From Sphaerulina vaccinii (taxonomy: Eukaryota > Ascomycota > Dothideomycetes > Mycosphaerellales > Mycosphaerellaceae), in NCBI GenBank assembly GCA_022570795.1, contig JAKUDP010000012.1, positions 434,001 through 498,000 on the forward strand: 64,000 bases of DNA, written 5' to 3'. Of this stretch, positions 1-10,232 are shown in pieces. Below the pieces are notes generated by a model. It saw only the letters and a list, made by a program, of their open reading frames with translations, was not told the DNA's origin and made no database searches. The position numbers and the translations under genes were made by a program. Positions within the stretch are counted from its first letter, which is position 1. Each line of letters starts with the position of its first letter.

Positions 1-184
1 CAACCTTGATACCATAGCTCGTATTCAATTCTTGGATCAACCCGTTGTCCAGGACAGCATTCTGCGCGAGTTGAACAATCCACTTTCCAGGCACTATATC
101 GCCATTGACATCTGCTCTCCTGACTATCTGGGCACCTGCATTGGCGGCTACTGCGTACAGGAGCAGGATGAGGATGGAGAACAT
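1..184 (-). CDS. Secreted subtilase-like protease, N-terminal fragment (runs off the left edge)
   Basis: The gene starts with ATG at 182-184 and reads leftward out of the window, so only about 61 residues are visible. The first ~18 residues are a classic signal peptide (MFSILILLLYAVAANAGA). A stretch of the type VPGKWIVQL follows, which resembles the start of the inhibitor_I9 propeptide of subtilisin-like (S8) proteases (known pattern: IPGxYIVxLK). By analogy the product would be a secreted serine protease made as a zymogen. The catalytic domain is outside the window, so the family call is an inference from the propeptide alone. Another secreted protein with a similar start remains possible. 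Confidence 0.5.
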   Translation of the reverse strand, partial: MFSILILLLYAVAANAGAQIVRRADVNGDIVPGKWIVQLAQNAVLDNGLIQELNTSYGIKV

Positions 185-747
185 TATTAGCAAGGCATCT
201 CAAAGTGATGAAACGCGGACACGGGGACGCGTCGAGGTGTAGTATTCGTGCAATAGCTGGAAGTGGTCGGTGGCGTGAAACTAGTTTGATGTTCTGGTAC
301 CGAACGTTGGACGCCACCGAACTCAAAAAGTCGAGCCGCTGGTCTAGCGAGTAGTTGTGGTATATTCTGAGAAGTGATGGCAAGTCAGTCAGCTTCGAGG
401 ACAGAATTGAAATGTCCAACAGCGAGGTTTGAGGACAAAGCAATTGTACTGCAACGCAAGGTCTTGCCAGCCAGCTCTGTGTGGGTTTCGAGACCATGTC
501 TCACAGCAACCACTCTGAGTGTGAAGTGACATTCGCATCGCGCTACGTATGAGGCCCAGCTAGCTAGGTGCGGCGGAGTGGTTCGAGATGCGTAGCTGAC
601 CTTGTCCTTTTCCTACCTGTATTGCAAAGAGCGTGACGGCGTGTCTGGATAAGCAATGCCATCATGGGCGGTCCGAGGATGGGGAGTGATGACAATTCTG
701 CGATCATTATGATGTACTCTCCTCCTCTGCATGTCCAATTCGATACA
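185..747. other. Intergenic, no gene seen
   Basis: This is presumed promoter of the leftward protease gene and the 3' flank of the F-box gene. The only long open frames overlap the F-box gene out of frame. I see no repeat or RNA gene. Confidence 0.5.
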
Positions 748-1335
748 TCACACATGTCGCAAAGCTGAAGCCCATACAGCCCGTCATCGTAGAAATCTCC
801 GACGCAGCTTACATGTCCATCCACCTGGTCTGTGGTCTCTTCTCTTCGCCGCATACAGTCCATTGCATTCGAAGAAGTGCTTTTGCCAGTCGTTCATTGC
901 TATCCGTTGATTCTCTTCGCTCTCGAGTTCTCGTGCCCTCAACTTGCACGTTGACCTCTCGAACCTCGCGAAGCACACGACAGCAGACTCGGGCTCCATG
1001 TCTCGTGCAAGCAATACGAGCAGATTCTCCAGCGCGCCGGGCAGGAACAGCCAACGTCCAGAGCGAATGTGCTTTTCGTTACCTCTTAGATTGCGGCTAA
1101 GGTGAAACCAGCTGCGCATGCCGAGTATCTCTTTCAGGTGGTGACAGGTGAGCGCAAGTGTTGCCTCTGATTCCAGTGGGAGGAACGTGGCGATATGTTG
1201 AAGGATCTCGGTCGGTAGGGTTGTGAGGTGAAGTGTCGGCGTCGGAATGCTTGAGATTGGCTTTTCGTGCTGGGTCCCTTGATGGCGTCTCCCTGTGTGG
1301 CGTAGGACCATTGCGGCAAGTCGAGAGAAGGCCAT
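748..1335 (-). CDS. F-box domain protein
   Basis: The ATG is at 1333-1335. Residues ~38-75 form an F-box (TLPTEILQHIATFLPLESEA, then a LALTCHHLKEIL-type helix). F-box proteins are substrate adaptors of SCF ubiquitin ligases. The rest is a charged region rich in Arg and Glu with no recognised repeat domain. Read straight through, the frame ends at 784 with a very basic tail. A good donor (GTAAGC, intron starting at 812) and an acceptor ending at 765 would instead remove 48 nt and end the protein at 748-750 (179 aa). I give the spliced extent but both ends are possible. The substrate is unknown. Small F-box genes of this kind are expanded in many Dothideomycetes. Confidence 0.6.
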
Positions 1336-1624
1336 CGTTTATATGTCAGTCGATCTTGATATAATGTTGAGGTGGAATGATTTTCGAAAAGTCCTAAATG
1401 ATCTTCAGGGGCGTAAACGCTAACATCCTCGCAAAGCTTGGCTTCACGACTGTTTGATGACAACACCTCAGGCACAGCAAGTATCAGATTGAGCTCCCGT
1501 ACAACATCTGCAAGTACCACAGCGGCCGTGCCGGGGCTCCAGGTAGACTAGTGCATGCGCGTTGTTTATCAGCGCTGCAAACTGCATTTGGTTCGTGCGC
1601 ACCTTAGGGACAACGATGACCAGA

Positions 1625-4030
1625 CTATCCTTGCAAAGCTGCAGCAGCAGCCGCCTCCAAGTCTCCGAAAGACTCAATCTCCATCTCCTGCTGGTCGAGG
1701 TCCTTCCTCTTGCCTTTCTCTTGAAACCACTTCGGCTTCTTCTGCGGTCTTTCATCCTCCTCGCTGCTGTCGTCGGCGCTCTCATCGCTGCCTCTTGTAT
1801 CGTTCAAGAAGTTTGCGAAATCATCTCTAGCGTCCTCAAGGCTGGCACCGCTACCATCGCTATCATCACCACTATCTTGCTGTGCCGCGGCCTTCTCCTT
1901 CTCCTTCTTCTTCTGCATCTTAGCTCTGCGCTTCTCCTTCGCAGTCGCCTTGTCTTCGACGTCTGCCCTCGCGGCACGCTCGGCTTCCTTCTCCAAGAAC
2001 TTCCTCCTCTGTTCCTCAGCTTCGCCCTTGGCACGGAAGTCTGCTTCGTTCTCGAGCTCGTAGATCTGGTGTGCATTGCCATCATCATCGAAGACCAATT
2101 TCTGGCCCTTATCCTTGTATTTAAGGAGCTTCTTCTTCGACTTGAGTTCCTTCTCGCGGCGCTTGGAGTCGATGACCAGTTCCGTTCTGGCACCTGGAAT
2201 CTTGACAGTCTTGATGTTCGTAGCGTCCTCTTCGTCGGCCGAGTCTGAAGCCTTAGATAGGGCTTCACCCGCTGGTATACGACGCTTGACGGCAAAGAGC
2301 TCGTCATCTGAGACTTGCTCTCCATCGAGTCGATGCATGTCATCTTCATCCTCGTGAATAAGCTTTCTGTTGTGCTCGGCCAAGATGTCCTGGTTCTCGC
2401 GCTCAAACATGCGGTCGTGCTTCGTGCGTACTTTCTTCTTCTTGGCTTTCTCCGCCTCGTCATCATCGGAGTCTTCCACGTGGTCCTGAAGCCATGCTTG
2501 TCGTGATTCGTTCTTCTTACGTCTTTGTGCTTCTGGATCTGCGTTCTTGAACTTGATGCGAGGTGCACCAGGTAGACCCATGCTCGCAGCCCACTCATCG
2601 AGCTTGTACTTCTGCAAGTTGAAGACTTCTTTGTCCTTCTGGATGTGTATGCTCTTCGCATACGAAATGAAGGCTTTCTGGGCCAGCTGCTTCACATGCT
2701 GATCCTGGAAGCACATGTTCTGTAGCTGATCTTTGATGCTCTGCTGCTTCTTTTGTCGTACGTTGATGCGCTCTATTGGGATCTTCTTCTGCTCAAGTCG
2801 CGTGAGCATGCCTTCCTCCTCGCTAGGGTCAAGGAACAGCACAGCACGACCTTCTCGCTCGTATCGCGCAGTTCGTCCAACTCGATGAATGTAAGTATCC
2901 GCATCCTCTGGACAATCCACTTGCACAACCCAGTCCACAGCTGGGAAATCAAGGCCTCGCGCTACGACATCGGTAGTAAAGAGACAGCTGTGCTGCGCGC
3001 GTGAGAACTTCTCCGTGGTCTCCAGTCGTGTCGTCTCTTTCATGCGACCATAGAGATGCAGCAGTGGAATACCCGGCTGCATATGTCGAAAAGCCTCGAA
3101 CACGAATCGAACCTGCTTCGTAGAGGACAGGAAGACTATTATCTTCGACTTCTTGGCGGACTGTATGAACGACCATAGCGTATCAAGCTTCTCCGGTAGG
3201 GGCGTTATGACATAGTTCTGCTGCAAAGTCTTGGGCGTAGCTGAAGCAGCGGCCTCGTGCACGGAGATGTACTCGGGCTCTTTCAACGATAAACGCGCCA
3301 AGTCAGACACCCGCTTGCTCTGAGTAGCACTGAACAGCATAGTCTGCCGATCCTTTGGTAGATACGCAATAATAGCATCTATGGCTTTCTGGAAGCCCAT
3401 ATCCATGCATCGATCTGCCTCATCCATGACCAGCATCCGCAAGTTGTCTGCGTTGAAGCCTGCGGTCTGTTCCAGGTGCTGTTGTATTCGCCCGGGAGTG
3501 CACACCAGTATATTCATCCTAAGCAGCGCATCTGCCTCATCTCGCACGCTCTTGCCACCAATCACCAGCCCGGCTGAGAACAGATGCCCTTTTCCACCGA
3601 CCTTTCTCAGCACTTCAAAGATCTGGATCGCAAGCTCCCTCGTAGGTGTGATGATCAGAGCCCCGAGACCAGCATCGCCGCCCACACATTGCGCTCTGTA
3701 CAAGTTCTCCAACACAGGAATCAAGAATGCCAACGTCTTGCCGCTTCCTGTCTTCGCTGCTCCTAGAATATCTCGTCCTTGTAGCGCAATCGGAATCGCT
3801 TTGGACTGAATGTCGGTAAGAGTGCTGAAAGAGGCTGCCTTCAAGCCTGCCTTGGTCGGCTCGGAGAGTGGTAGATCGGTAAACGTCTCATATTTCGCCT
3901 TCGCATCCAGCGCCTGCACTGCAGTCTCTAGGGCTTCCACATCCACATCTTCTCGCTTTCTCTTCTGTCCTCGTGCCTGCTTTTTGGGCTTCGTAGGTTT
4001 CGTGCGGCCAGTCCGTATCGTTGTCGCCAT
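1625..4030 (-). CDS. DBP4: ATP-dependent RNA helicase Dbp4 (DEAD box)
   Basis: This is a single-exon gene of 801 aa. The N-terminus is basic. The Q motif lies around residues 47-80, Walker A is AAKTGSGKT (~91-99), PTREL is near 129, DEAD is at 203-206 and SAT at 234-236. A helicase C domain ends in HRVGRTAR. A long, charged C-terminal tail rich in Lys and Glu follows. Order, length and the tail match Dbp4/Hca4 (human DDX10), a nucleolar helicase needed for U14 snoRNA release and 18S rRNA processing. It shares a ~220 bp intergenic region with the divergent spf31-like gene. All catalytic motifs are intact. Confidence 0.93.
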   Translation of the reverse strand: MATTIRTGRTKPTKPKKQARGQKRKREDVDVEALETAVQALDAKAKYETFTDLPLSEPTKAGLKAASFSTLTDIQSKAIPIALQGRDILGAAKTGSGKTLAFLIPVLENLYRAQCVGGDAGLGALIITPTRELAIQIFEVLRKVGGKGHLFSAGLVIGGKSVRDEADALLRMNILVCTPGRIQQHLEQTAGFNADNLRMLVMDEADRCMDMGFQKAIDAIIAYLPKDRQTMLFSATQSKRVSDLARLSLKEPEYISVHEAAASATPKTLQQNYVITPLPEKLDTLWSFIQSAKKSKIIVFLSSTKQVRFVFEAFRHMQPGIPLLHLYGRMKETTRLETTEKFSRAQHSCLFTTDVVARGLDFPAVDWVVQVDCPEDADTYIHRVGRTARYEREGRAVLFLDPSEEEGMLTRLEQKKIPIERINVRQKKQQSIKDQLQNMCFQDQHVKQLAQKAFISYAKSIHIQKDKEVFNLQKYKLDEWAASMGLPGAPRIKFKNADPEAQRRKKNESRQAWLQDHVEDSDDDEAEKAKKKKVRTKHDRMFERENQDILAEHNRKLIHEDEDDMHRLDGEQVSDDELFAVKRRIPAGEALSKASDSADEEDATNIKTVKIPGARTELVIDSKRREKELKSKKKLLKYKDKGQKLVFDDDGNAHQIYELENEADFRAKGEAEEQRRKFLEKEAERAARADVEDKATAKEKRRAKMQKKKEKEKAAAQQDSGDDSDGSGASLEDARDDFANFLNDTRGSDESADDSSEEDERPQKKPKWFQEKGKRKDLDQQEMEIESFGDLEAAAAAALQG

Positions 4031-4251
4031 ATTCTCGGCTCGTCCTGGACTCGTCCTTATGTCGACATGGTGTAGGTGCTGTCGTAGGAAGATTGCAATC
4101 GAAAAGTTGCCTTCACGAACAAGTTATGTCCGAGAAAGTCCATGGCAAATAGAGTTCGTCGCTAGTTTTCAGACCCTTGTCAAACCATCACGCTCTTCGA
4201 CTCTTCGAGACCGGACCACCAACACAACATTGTTGACCATATTGTTCGATT
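4031..4251. promoter_or_regulatory. Shared divergent promoter of DBP4 and spf31-like gene
   Basis: The 221 bp between two head-to-head start codons must hold both core promoters and both 5' UTRs. The element is inferred from gene order. I did not identify a clear TATA box. Confidence 0.5.
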
Positions 4252-4987
4252 ATGGCGAAACCGGAGAAAGATCTCAAGAAACTCGAGAAGGAGCAGGAGC
4301 TTCAAGATGCAGCTTTCTTGGCGAACCTCGAGAAGGACTCGAAGGAGTTTGACAAGGTGATACATCATATTCATAGAGCATGTATGGCAGGATGCTGACT
4401 ACCACTAGGACAGTGAAATCGATCGTATTATGAAGAGTTTCCGTGCAAATGCATACGACGTCCTTGACCTACAGCCTGGTGTTCCCGACGAGGATATCAA
4501 AAAAGCATATCGCAAGAAATCGCTACTGATACATCCGGATAAGACGACCAATCCATACGCCAAAGATGCCTTCGACCGACTCGCAAAAGCCTATCAGGCT
4601 CTCCTCGACGAGAAGCAGCGCGAAAAACTGGACGAAGCGATTGCCGATGCGAGAATGCTCCTGATTCGTGACAAGAAGCTCACAGTTGACAGCGAGGAAG
4701 TGAAGGATCCTGACGTTGACTTCATGAGAGAGTGGAAGGACAAGGTCAAGTGGGTTCTCGCGGACAACGAGCTGCGCCGACAGAGACAGTTGAAGGCGCA
4801 GATGCAGGAAGAGGGCCGTGAGAAGAAGAAAGAGGAAGCTGAGCTGGCAGAACGCAAGCGGAAAAGAGAGCATGAGCAGGACTGGGAGAAGACGAGAGAC
4901 CAACGCATTGGAAGCTGGCGCGAGTTCTCTCAGAAGAAGAGCGGAGAGAAGACTGGCAAGAAAAAGAAGATGAAGACATTGGGATGA
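4252..4987 (+). CDS. spf31: J-domain pre-mRNA splicing factor (Spf31 / DNAJC8 type)
   Basis: There are two exons, 4252-4356 and 4409-4987, with a 52 nt GT..AG intron in phase 0, giving 227 aa. The J domain contains FDVLDL-like packing (AYDVLDLQPG) and the HPD motif (LIHPDKTTNPYAK). A long charged coiled coil follows, then a C-terminal block (TRDQRIGSWREFSQ) that corresponds to the conserved end of DNAJC8. This family is a spliceosome-associated Hsp70 co-chaperone. The start at 4252 gives a short acidic/basic helix before the J domain, as in relatives. It is divergent from DBP4, so two RNA-processing genes share a promoter. Confidence 0.88.
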
Positions 4988-5278
4988 GATGGACTGCACT
5001 TGGGCGGACCATAATGGCCAACACGATTGACACGAAGGAATGACTATGGATTAGCGAGGCGTTTGGCGCGGACATACCAGTAGACTGTCTTGATTCTGAC
5101 AGAGGTCTGTCAGTAGCGAGGAATTCATCATCAAGCTGCTCCTCGGAAATGTAACTCGTTCCACTGCTCGTGCGCAGTCCGGATACCTGCATATGTGGGA
5201 CCTGAAGAGTTTGATCTCTGATGTACCTGCTATCGAGGCGGCATCGTGACTTCCTTCTTCAGCAGATCTTGGAGCGAC

Positions 5279-6724
5279 ATGCCGGAAAGAGTATCTGAAG
5301 AGTTCTTGCGCCGCCGTCGCGTTGTTCAAGGATGGAATCGTATGTACAAAGCGTTCTTTATATGCGCATTAACTTGTGCACAAACTGATCAAGAATTAGA
5401 GGACACTATGTCTATGGCACCTCCTGCCGTGATGGTCGAGCCGCCATCAGTGGCGCAACCCAGCTCTACGGCAGATCCAGGATCGGATCCAGATCCGAAT
5501 CAGAGAAGAGTCAGCCTTGGACTGCGTGCACGCTCACCTGTTGGCTCTTCAGCTTCCAATGCACCATCAAGCTCGCGCAAGGAGACATACATGTGGGGTG
5601 GCTATCGTAAGTACATCAGTTCCTTGCGCATCTGTCACCTCAACTCTGCCTCGATGGTATTGTGAGGCGACCGGACAGTAATCAAGTCATGCTTGAGACA
5701 CATGCTCACATTAAAGACTTCAGGATCCGAGATTGACAAAGATACGCGACCGGAATGGATTGATGCCAGTAACAAGGGTCGACGCGGCACAAAATCGTTG
5801 AACATGGATGGTACGCGAAGCCCGTCACTGGCATCGACAACGTCCTCTGTACCCGCAACATTAATAGCACAGATGATTGCGGCCACGAAGCTCATCGTCA
5901 AATTGCCAGTTACCGTCACCGAGCAGACACTATCATCTGCCTCAAGACAACTTACTTCGACCGGTTTTGAGCCATCTCCATCTCCACCACCAGCCGATGA
6001 GGACATGCCGATGCCCATGGACATCGACATCGACAGCGACCTGTCAGCACTTTCACGCTTCGGCATGCCACCTGCGGTGATTGAGAGGATTACAGCTCTG
6101 ACGATTCTTGACGCGCCGGTTGAGCTACTCCTGCAACCTCCCTACGTGATCGAGCCTGATCTCACAACCATTAACCGGATAGCTGATGCTTTTCCTGTCA
6201 CTTTAGAGGTGGCGTGCGTGGACGTCCGGAAGTCAGTACTCCGAACATTCTATGGAAGCAACACGTTCCAGTGTGCGTTCCACACTACAATCACGAAAGT
6301 AAGTAGGTCCAGAGTCACCGTCTGCGCTCAAGCAATTACTACCTTCAGCTGCGAGCTCAAGACAAGCACGCGTGCGACACCATCAGCTAACACGAGACAG
6401 TTCCTGGGCCTGATGGATGCCGAATATCTGAAATGCCTCAAGCCAGGCTCGGTGCAACTCACGAACAAATTGGCGCACATGGGCTTTGTGCATCGAGCAC
6501 TGCAAGAATTCAACCAGCGAAATATCGACGGCTTACGTCCAGATGCGGTCGTCGTGCCCATCACAGTAGAGGGCGAGGATCAAGATCTATGGGTCAGTTG
6601 GGCAAATGTGGATGAGTTTGACGGATTCAGCGGCGGATGGAGTGCCGGGGATGGCAAGATGTCGAAGATAAAGCCACCTGCGCGCGACGACTTCGACAGT
6701 GACGATGATGATCTGTATACATAG
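5279..6724 (+). CDS. Hypothetical protein with fungal YGxNTF motif
   Basis: The proposed exons are 5279-5339, 5400-5606 and 5724-6724 (422 aa); the junction phases agree. The N-terminal half is Ser/Pro-rich and probably disordered. The region around 6195-6290 contains VACVDVRKSVLRTFYGSNTF, resembling the segment that follows the F-box-like/2EXR domain in many fungal proteins. The C-terminus is acidic (DFDSDDDDLYT). At 6299-6348 there is a perfect-looking GTAAGT..CAG pair, but excising its 50 nt would break the frame, so I keep it as coding. The start at 5279 is the first in-frame ATG; an ATG at 5408 is an alternative. No function can be assigned. Confidence 0.55.
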
Positions 6725-6994
6725 ATTGTGAGTACAACCTGGCATCATGCGGTATTATAGCTCCAGAACTATCTCTGGTTTGCGATCTGACATTCGGAGA
6801 CCGAAAAGGAGAAAGCCTTCATGTTGGCAACTTCCAATGCTATCAACGACTTCGGCAACGCAACGTGATTGCCTCGTGCGTGTTCACTCAAGAGCATCCA
6901 CGACGGGCGGCCGGAAGCACTTGGTATCTCGACGCCGCTGCTCGAAGCCGTTGTTACACAAGCTCGCCGAAATCGGCGCTCCCGAAACTCCCCG

Positions 6995-7703
6995 ATGGGA
7001 ATAACGGACCAGACAGCAAACGCCACTTCCTCTCACCACAACATCACCTTCATCACACTCGACGCGACCGACACGATGACCGGCTTTCTCGACTTACCAC
7101 CAGAACTTCGCAACCGAATCTACGAGTACTACATCCCACACAATGAGATTATCCCGATCTCGAAATGTGTAGACCCACCTCAGTCTCCATATCAGAACAA
7201 GATCCTCTCGAACCACGAATCAACCTTCCCGCGACTTCCAGTCTTCTCCGGCGTCAATCGCCAGATCCGCGCCGAAGCTCTGTCCATGTACTATGGAGGC
7301 AATACCTTCGATGCGTGAGCAATTCCAAGCATTTCTGCAACCGCTCGAAGTTCAAGCTAACACACTCTACAGCTACGCCACACTCGACACCGAAGTCTTC
7401 CTAGACCGCCTCGATCCGCGCTCAATTACAAGACTACGTGACGTCCGAGTGACCTCCTACCAGATCAGCGCTGTAAAGCAACTAGTGAAGCCGAAACTGG
7501 AGCATGTCGTCAATCACCGCGCCAGGGGGCTTCTGTCGCGTAATGCTGCGAAGGTGCCACTCCGGACGAAGCGAATAGGAAGGGGCAGTCAGAATGATGA
7601 TTTTGAGATTACGTGGGTCAGCCTGGCGGAGCTTGACTTGTGGGAGAGGGATCCGAAGGACATTGATATGGTCAGAAGGGTCACTTGGTTGAGTCGGTAT
7701 TGA
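6995..7703 (+). CDS. 2EXR / F-box-like domain protein
   Basis: The exons are 6995-7314 and 7373-7703, with a 58 nt intron in phase 2 that joins cleanly. The start of the domain reads GFLDLPPELRNRIYEYYI, the hallmark of the fungal 2EXR/F-box-like family, followed by PVFSGVNRQIRAEALSMYYG and NTF. The predicted size is about 216 aa. ATG 7076, directly before the domain, is an alternative start. The neighbour to the left carries the same YGxNTF motif, so the two may be an old tandem pair. The function is unknown; this family is greatly expanded in filamentous ascomycetes. Confidence 0.72.
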
Positions 7704-7877
7704 GCGCGTCTTGGACGAAAGCGAGACTCATCTTGTGGTAAAATAGTAAGGCACCAGAAGTAGAGTGGATAGTAACGAAGTGTAAGCATCGAAGACATTG
7801 CTCACTGACATCAAAAGCTACATAACCCACTAGCGAAATCCAAACACACATATCACACATGAGGAATCCAAAAGTTC

Positions 7878-8398
7878 AGCTACACAAGCAAAACAAAAAC
7901 AATTGCCATCTAGCAACCAAGCATCAGCTACGCCAATGACTTACTGGCTCGGATTTTTCCACACCAACAACAACATCAGTCATGCTTGACTGTTGACATA
8001 TTTGTAGAGTTAAGAACTAGTGCGGCGTTAGGGAAGACTAATGACTTGTGGACTGTGACCGTTGAGCTAAGGCCGATTGTTGAAGACTGAGATGAAGGGA
8101 ATGTATTCGTAGGTCAACTGGCTAGCAGAGAGAAAAGTGAAGTGTTTGCTGACCTTGGCGCAGTAAGAGATCGTGGACTGTACAACATTCTCAGAAAACA
8201 ACAAAGATGAAAAGAACAAAGATCTTGAGAACACCAAAAGATCAAAGACTCCCGATCAAGCAAAACAATCGCCTTCGTCCCAATGGACAGAGCACAGCCT
8301 CCAGCGCTACTCTACATCGCAATGGTGTAATGAGTACTGGATTTCGTTAATACTACAAGTCGAACGTTAGCTATGCCAACGACTTACCGATTGAGCCA
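7878..8398 (+). repeat. Diverged direct duplication, about 430 bp apart
   Basis: A segment near 7934-7962 (AGCTACGCCAATGACTTACT) recurs in diverged form near 8368-8396 (AGCTATGCCAACGACTTACC). Upstream of each copy lies an AAGCAAAACAA-rich stretch (near 7885 and 8260). The matches are imperfect and were found by eye, so this is tentative. Confidence 0.35.
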
Positions 8399-8814
8399 TG
8401 AAGGCTTCAAGACGACTGATGAGTAATCAATGCAGTGGACTAGTACATTACTGTCGCTGGGAGTCCCCTAAAGGGGACTTGGAATTTAAAGGAAGAGGAG
8501 GAAGAGTTGACCATATAGGTGATGTACCAGAGTGGCAAGCGTTTCTTTGAAGGAATTGATAAGGGACATCTTAGACTTGCTAACGTCTTAACAAACTGAT
8601 GCGACTGGAACTCTAGTAGCATAGTTAGCAATTGTCTAGGAGAGAGCGACTATTAGTAAGAAGCATTCACCTTGACATGTTGCCTTACTAGGCTAACAAC
8701 AGGGAAAGGTGGTGGTTAGATCTTCTCTCTTCTGTTATGAAAGTGGAAGATGCCGTTGTTAGATTGATAGTCACGACCTGCCTGATGCGGCCGATGTAGT
8801 CTTTGTCCTCGGAT

Positions 8815-9270
8815 ATGTGAACGATTTGACAGATGGGTATACCTCATCGATCGAAAGTTCCAAAGTCATCTCTATCTGTGAAGGACGACTAAGCCATCGT
8901 GTCTCCAGACGAAGAACAAAGCCTCGCCGGTTGGAAGATCAGAGATGCCTGAGTCTAGACATGTGAACACTTTCACAAATCTGGTAATATTTCATCACCC
9001 GAAGAATTCCATACTCATTCTCTCCGCATGCGAGAGACTACCAAGCTATCGTATCTCCAGACAGAGCGCAAAGCCTCGCTGATTTGAATATCAGAGATTC
9101 TTGTCAAACAAACGCTGGTGGCATTCCGTCACCCAAGGAATGCAATACTTTCATCTCCGCATGCGAAGGACCACCAAGTTACCGTGTCTCCAGGTGGAGC
9201 GCAAAAGCTCCGCTAGTTGGAAGTTGAGAGTTGTCTGTTGAACAAACGTGATAGCATTGGCAGCACGACA
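8815..9270 (+). repeat. Decayed tandem repeat, three-plus units of ~135-150 bp
   Basis: Each unit runs: an ATGTGAAC / TTGTCAAAC-like start, a TCATCACCCGAAGAATTCCAT-like block, CTCCGCATGCGA, ACTACCAAGC, CGTGTCTCCAG, a GAGCGCAAAGCCTCGC-like block and TTGGAAGATCAGAGAT. The CGTGTCTCCAG landmark recurs at about 8899, 9051 and 9184. A partial fourth unit starts near 9236. Divergence between units is high. No unit encodes an uninterrupted peptide in a common frame that I could see. Confidence 0.7.
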
Positions 9271-9364
9271 CTGGACAGGTGCTAGTCCTATCCGAGTCGA
9301 CTTTCAAAGCTTGTCATACACGCAGAAAGAAGCAGGGCTGACATAGAAAGCAACATCTACCTCT

Positions 9365-9790
9365 CTAACAACAGCCTTTCTTGCCTTTAGCAGCCCTCTT
9401 CGCGGCCTTCCACTCCGCCTTCTCTGCGCGCCAGACCTCACGCCTCTCTGCTTTCCTGGCTTTGTACGCTTGCCAGAGAGTCATTCCTTCGGGGATTTCC
9501 ACAATGTTCTGTCCCTTTGCAGGAGCGAGGGAGGCTTGCTCGTCGTTGTTGATGAAGCGTGGTGTTATCTCATTCATAGCTGGCTCGGATGGGACTTCGA
9601 CGCGATTGACGATAGTATCGTAGCTTGGTGGGCTGATGTCGGATTCCTCGATTCCCTCTGGTAGAGTGGAGCTGTTGTCTGTCTGAATATCCTGTTGTGC
9701 TTTGTGTTGCTGGTATTTGTTGTAGGCGGATTGAGCGAGGAGTATGGCGAGTGGAGCTTGTCTGCCCTTTCTCTTGCAACCACAGCACAT
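9365..9790 (-). CDS. Small protein with cysteine clusters at both termini
   Basis: This is a single exon of 141 aa with ATG at 9788-9790. It begins MCCGCKRKGR and ends AAKGKKGCC with the stop directly after the double cysteine. The middle is acidic and polar; the last third is a strongly basic Ala/Lys/Arg/Glu helix. There is no signal peptide or membrane segment. N-terminal CC-G-C is typical of palmitoylation sites, and a C-terminal CC resembles the Rab-type geranylgeranylation signal, so dual lipid anchoring is plausible; that is inference. On the minus strand a TATAAA lies at 9880-9885, and a GATGTTGT triple repeat lies in the 5' leader (9830-9857). No family was recognised. Confidence 0.65.
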   Translation of the reverse strand: MCCGCKRKGRQAPLAILLAQSAYNKYQQHKAQQDIQTDNSSTLPEGIEESDISPPSYDTIVNRVEVPSEPAMNEITPRFINNDEQASLAPAKGQNIVEIPEGMTLWQAYKARKAERREVWRAEKAEWKAAKRAAKGKKGCC

Positions 9791-10232
9791 CTTGAAAGCT
9801 TTGTAATGGGTGGTGACGGAGAGTGATCTGATGTTGTGATGTTGTGATGTTGTGATGTATTCTTGGCTGTCGTGTGATGTTTATAAGTTGTACTGCCGAT
9901 TGACTTGCCTGCGACGGATATCAGCATGGTATTTATGCTTCTCTGTATACCTACGAGGCATGCTATGAGAGTCAATATGGCCGTAGCTTCGATCTTGTCG
10001 CCTTGGAAAGTTGCTCCGCGCTCGACAATGTTATGAGCTTTCGGCCGGAAGCCATGTCGTCACGCTACTTCACTCGCAATCCCGGATTAATGTGGTTAGC
10101 GTATCTTCGTTCTTGGCACAACGCTGCGCTGCATCAATGTTTTGATCTCGATGCTTGCACGGTGTCCTAGCGATAAGCAGACTTTGAATCGATCGATCAT
10201 ATTATGCTGCTGCCTACATGAAATTTGAGCCT
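9791..10232. other. Intergenic, promoter of the CC protein
   Basis: It contains the TATAAA (minus strand) and the short GATGTTGT repeat described with the preceding gene. Nothing else was recognised. Confidence 0.5.

Larger units (their letters stand above)
7704..9364. other. 1.66 kb gene-free region with decayed repeats
   Basis: No open frame here looks coding; the longest are Lys/Ser-rich and lack homology signals. The region instead carries degenerate direct repeats, listed separately at 8815-9270 and 7878-8398. It may be relic duplicated DNA or an untranslated transcript locus. I see no terminal inverted repeat, transposase or reverse transcriptase fragment. Confidence 0.6.

Noticed and set aside
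1562..2248. Plus-strand open frame of ~228 codons
   Set aside because: It is antisense to the charged tail of DBP4, has a non-ATG start and is Leu-rich, as expected from the reverse complement of Lys/Glu codons.
6299..6348. Candidate 50 nt intron (GTAAGT..CAG)
   Set aside because: Removing it leads to an early stop, while reading through keeps a protein-like frame on both sides.
8815..9270. CRISPR-like array
   Set aside because: The repeats are long, diverged and without unique spacers, and the genome is fungal.
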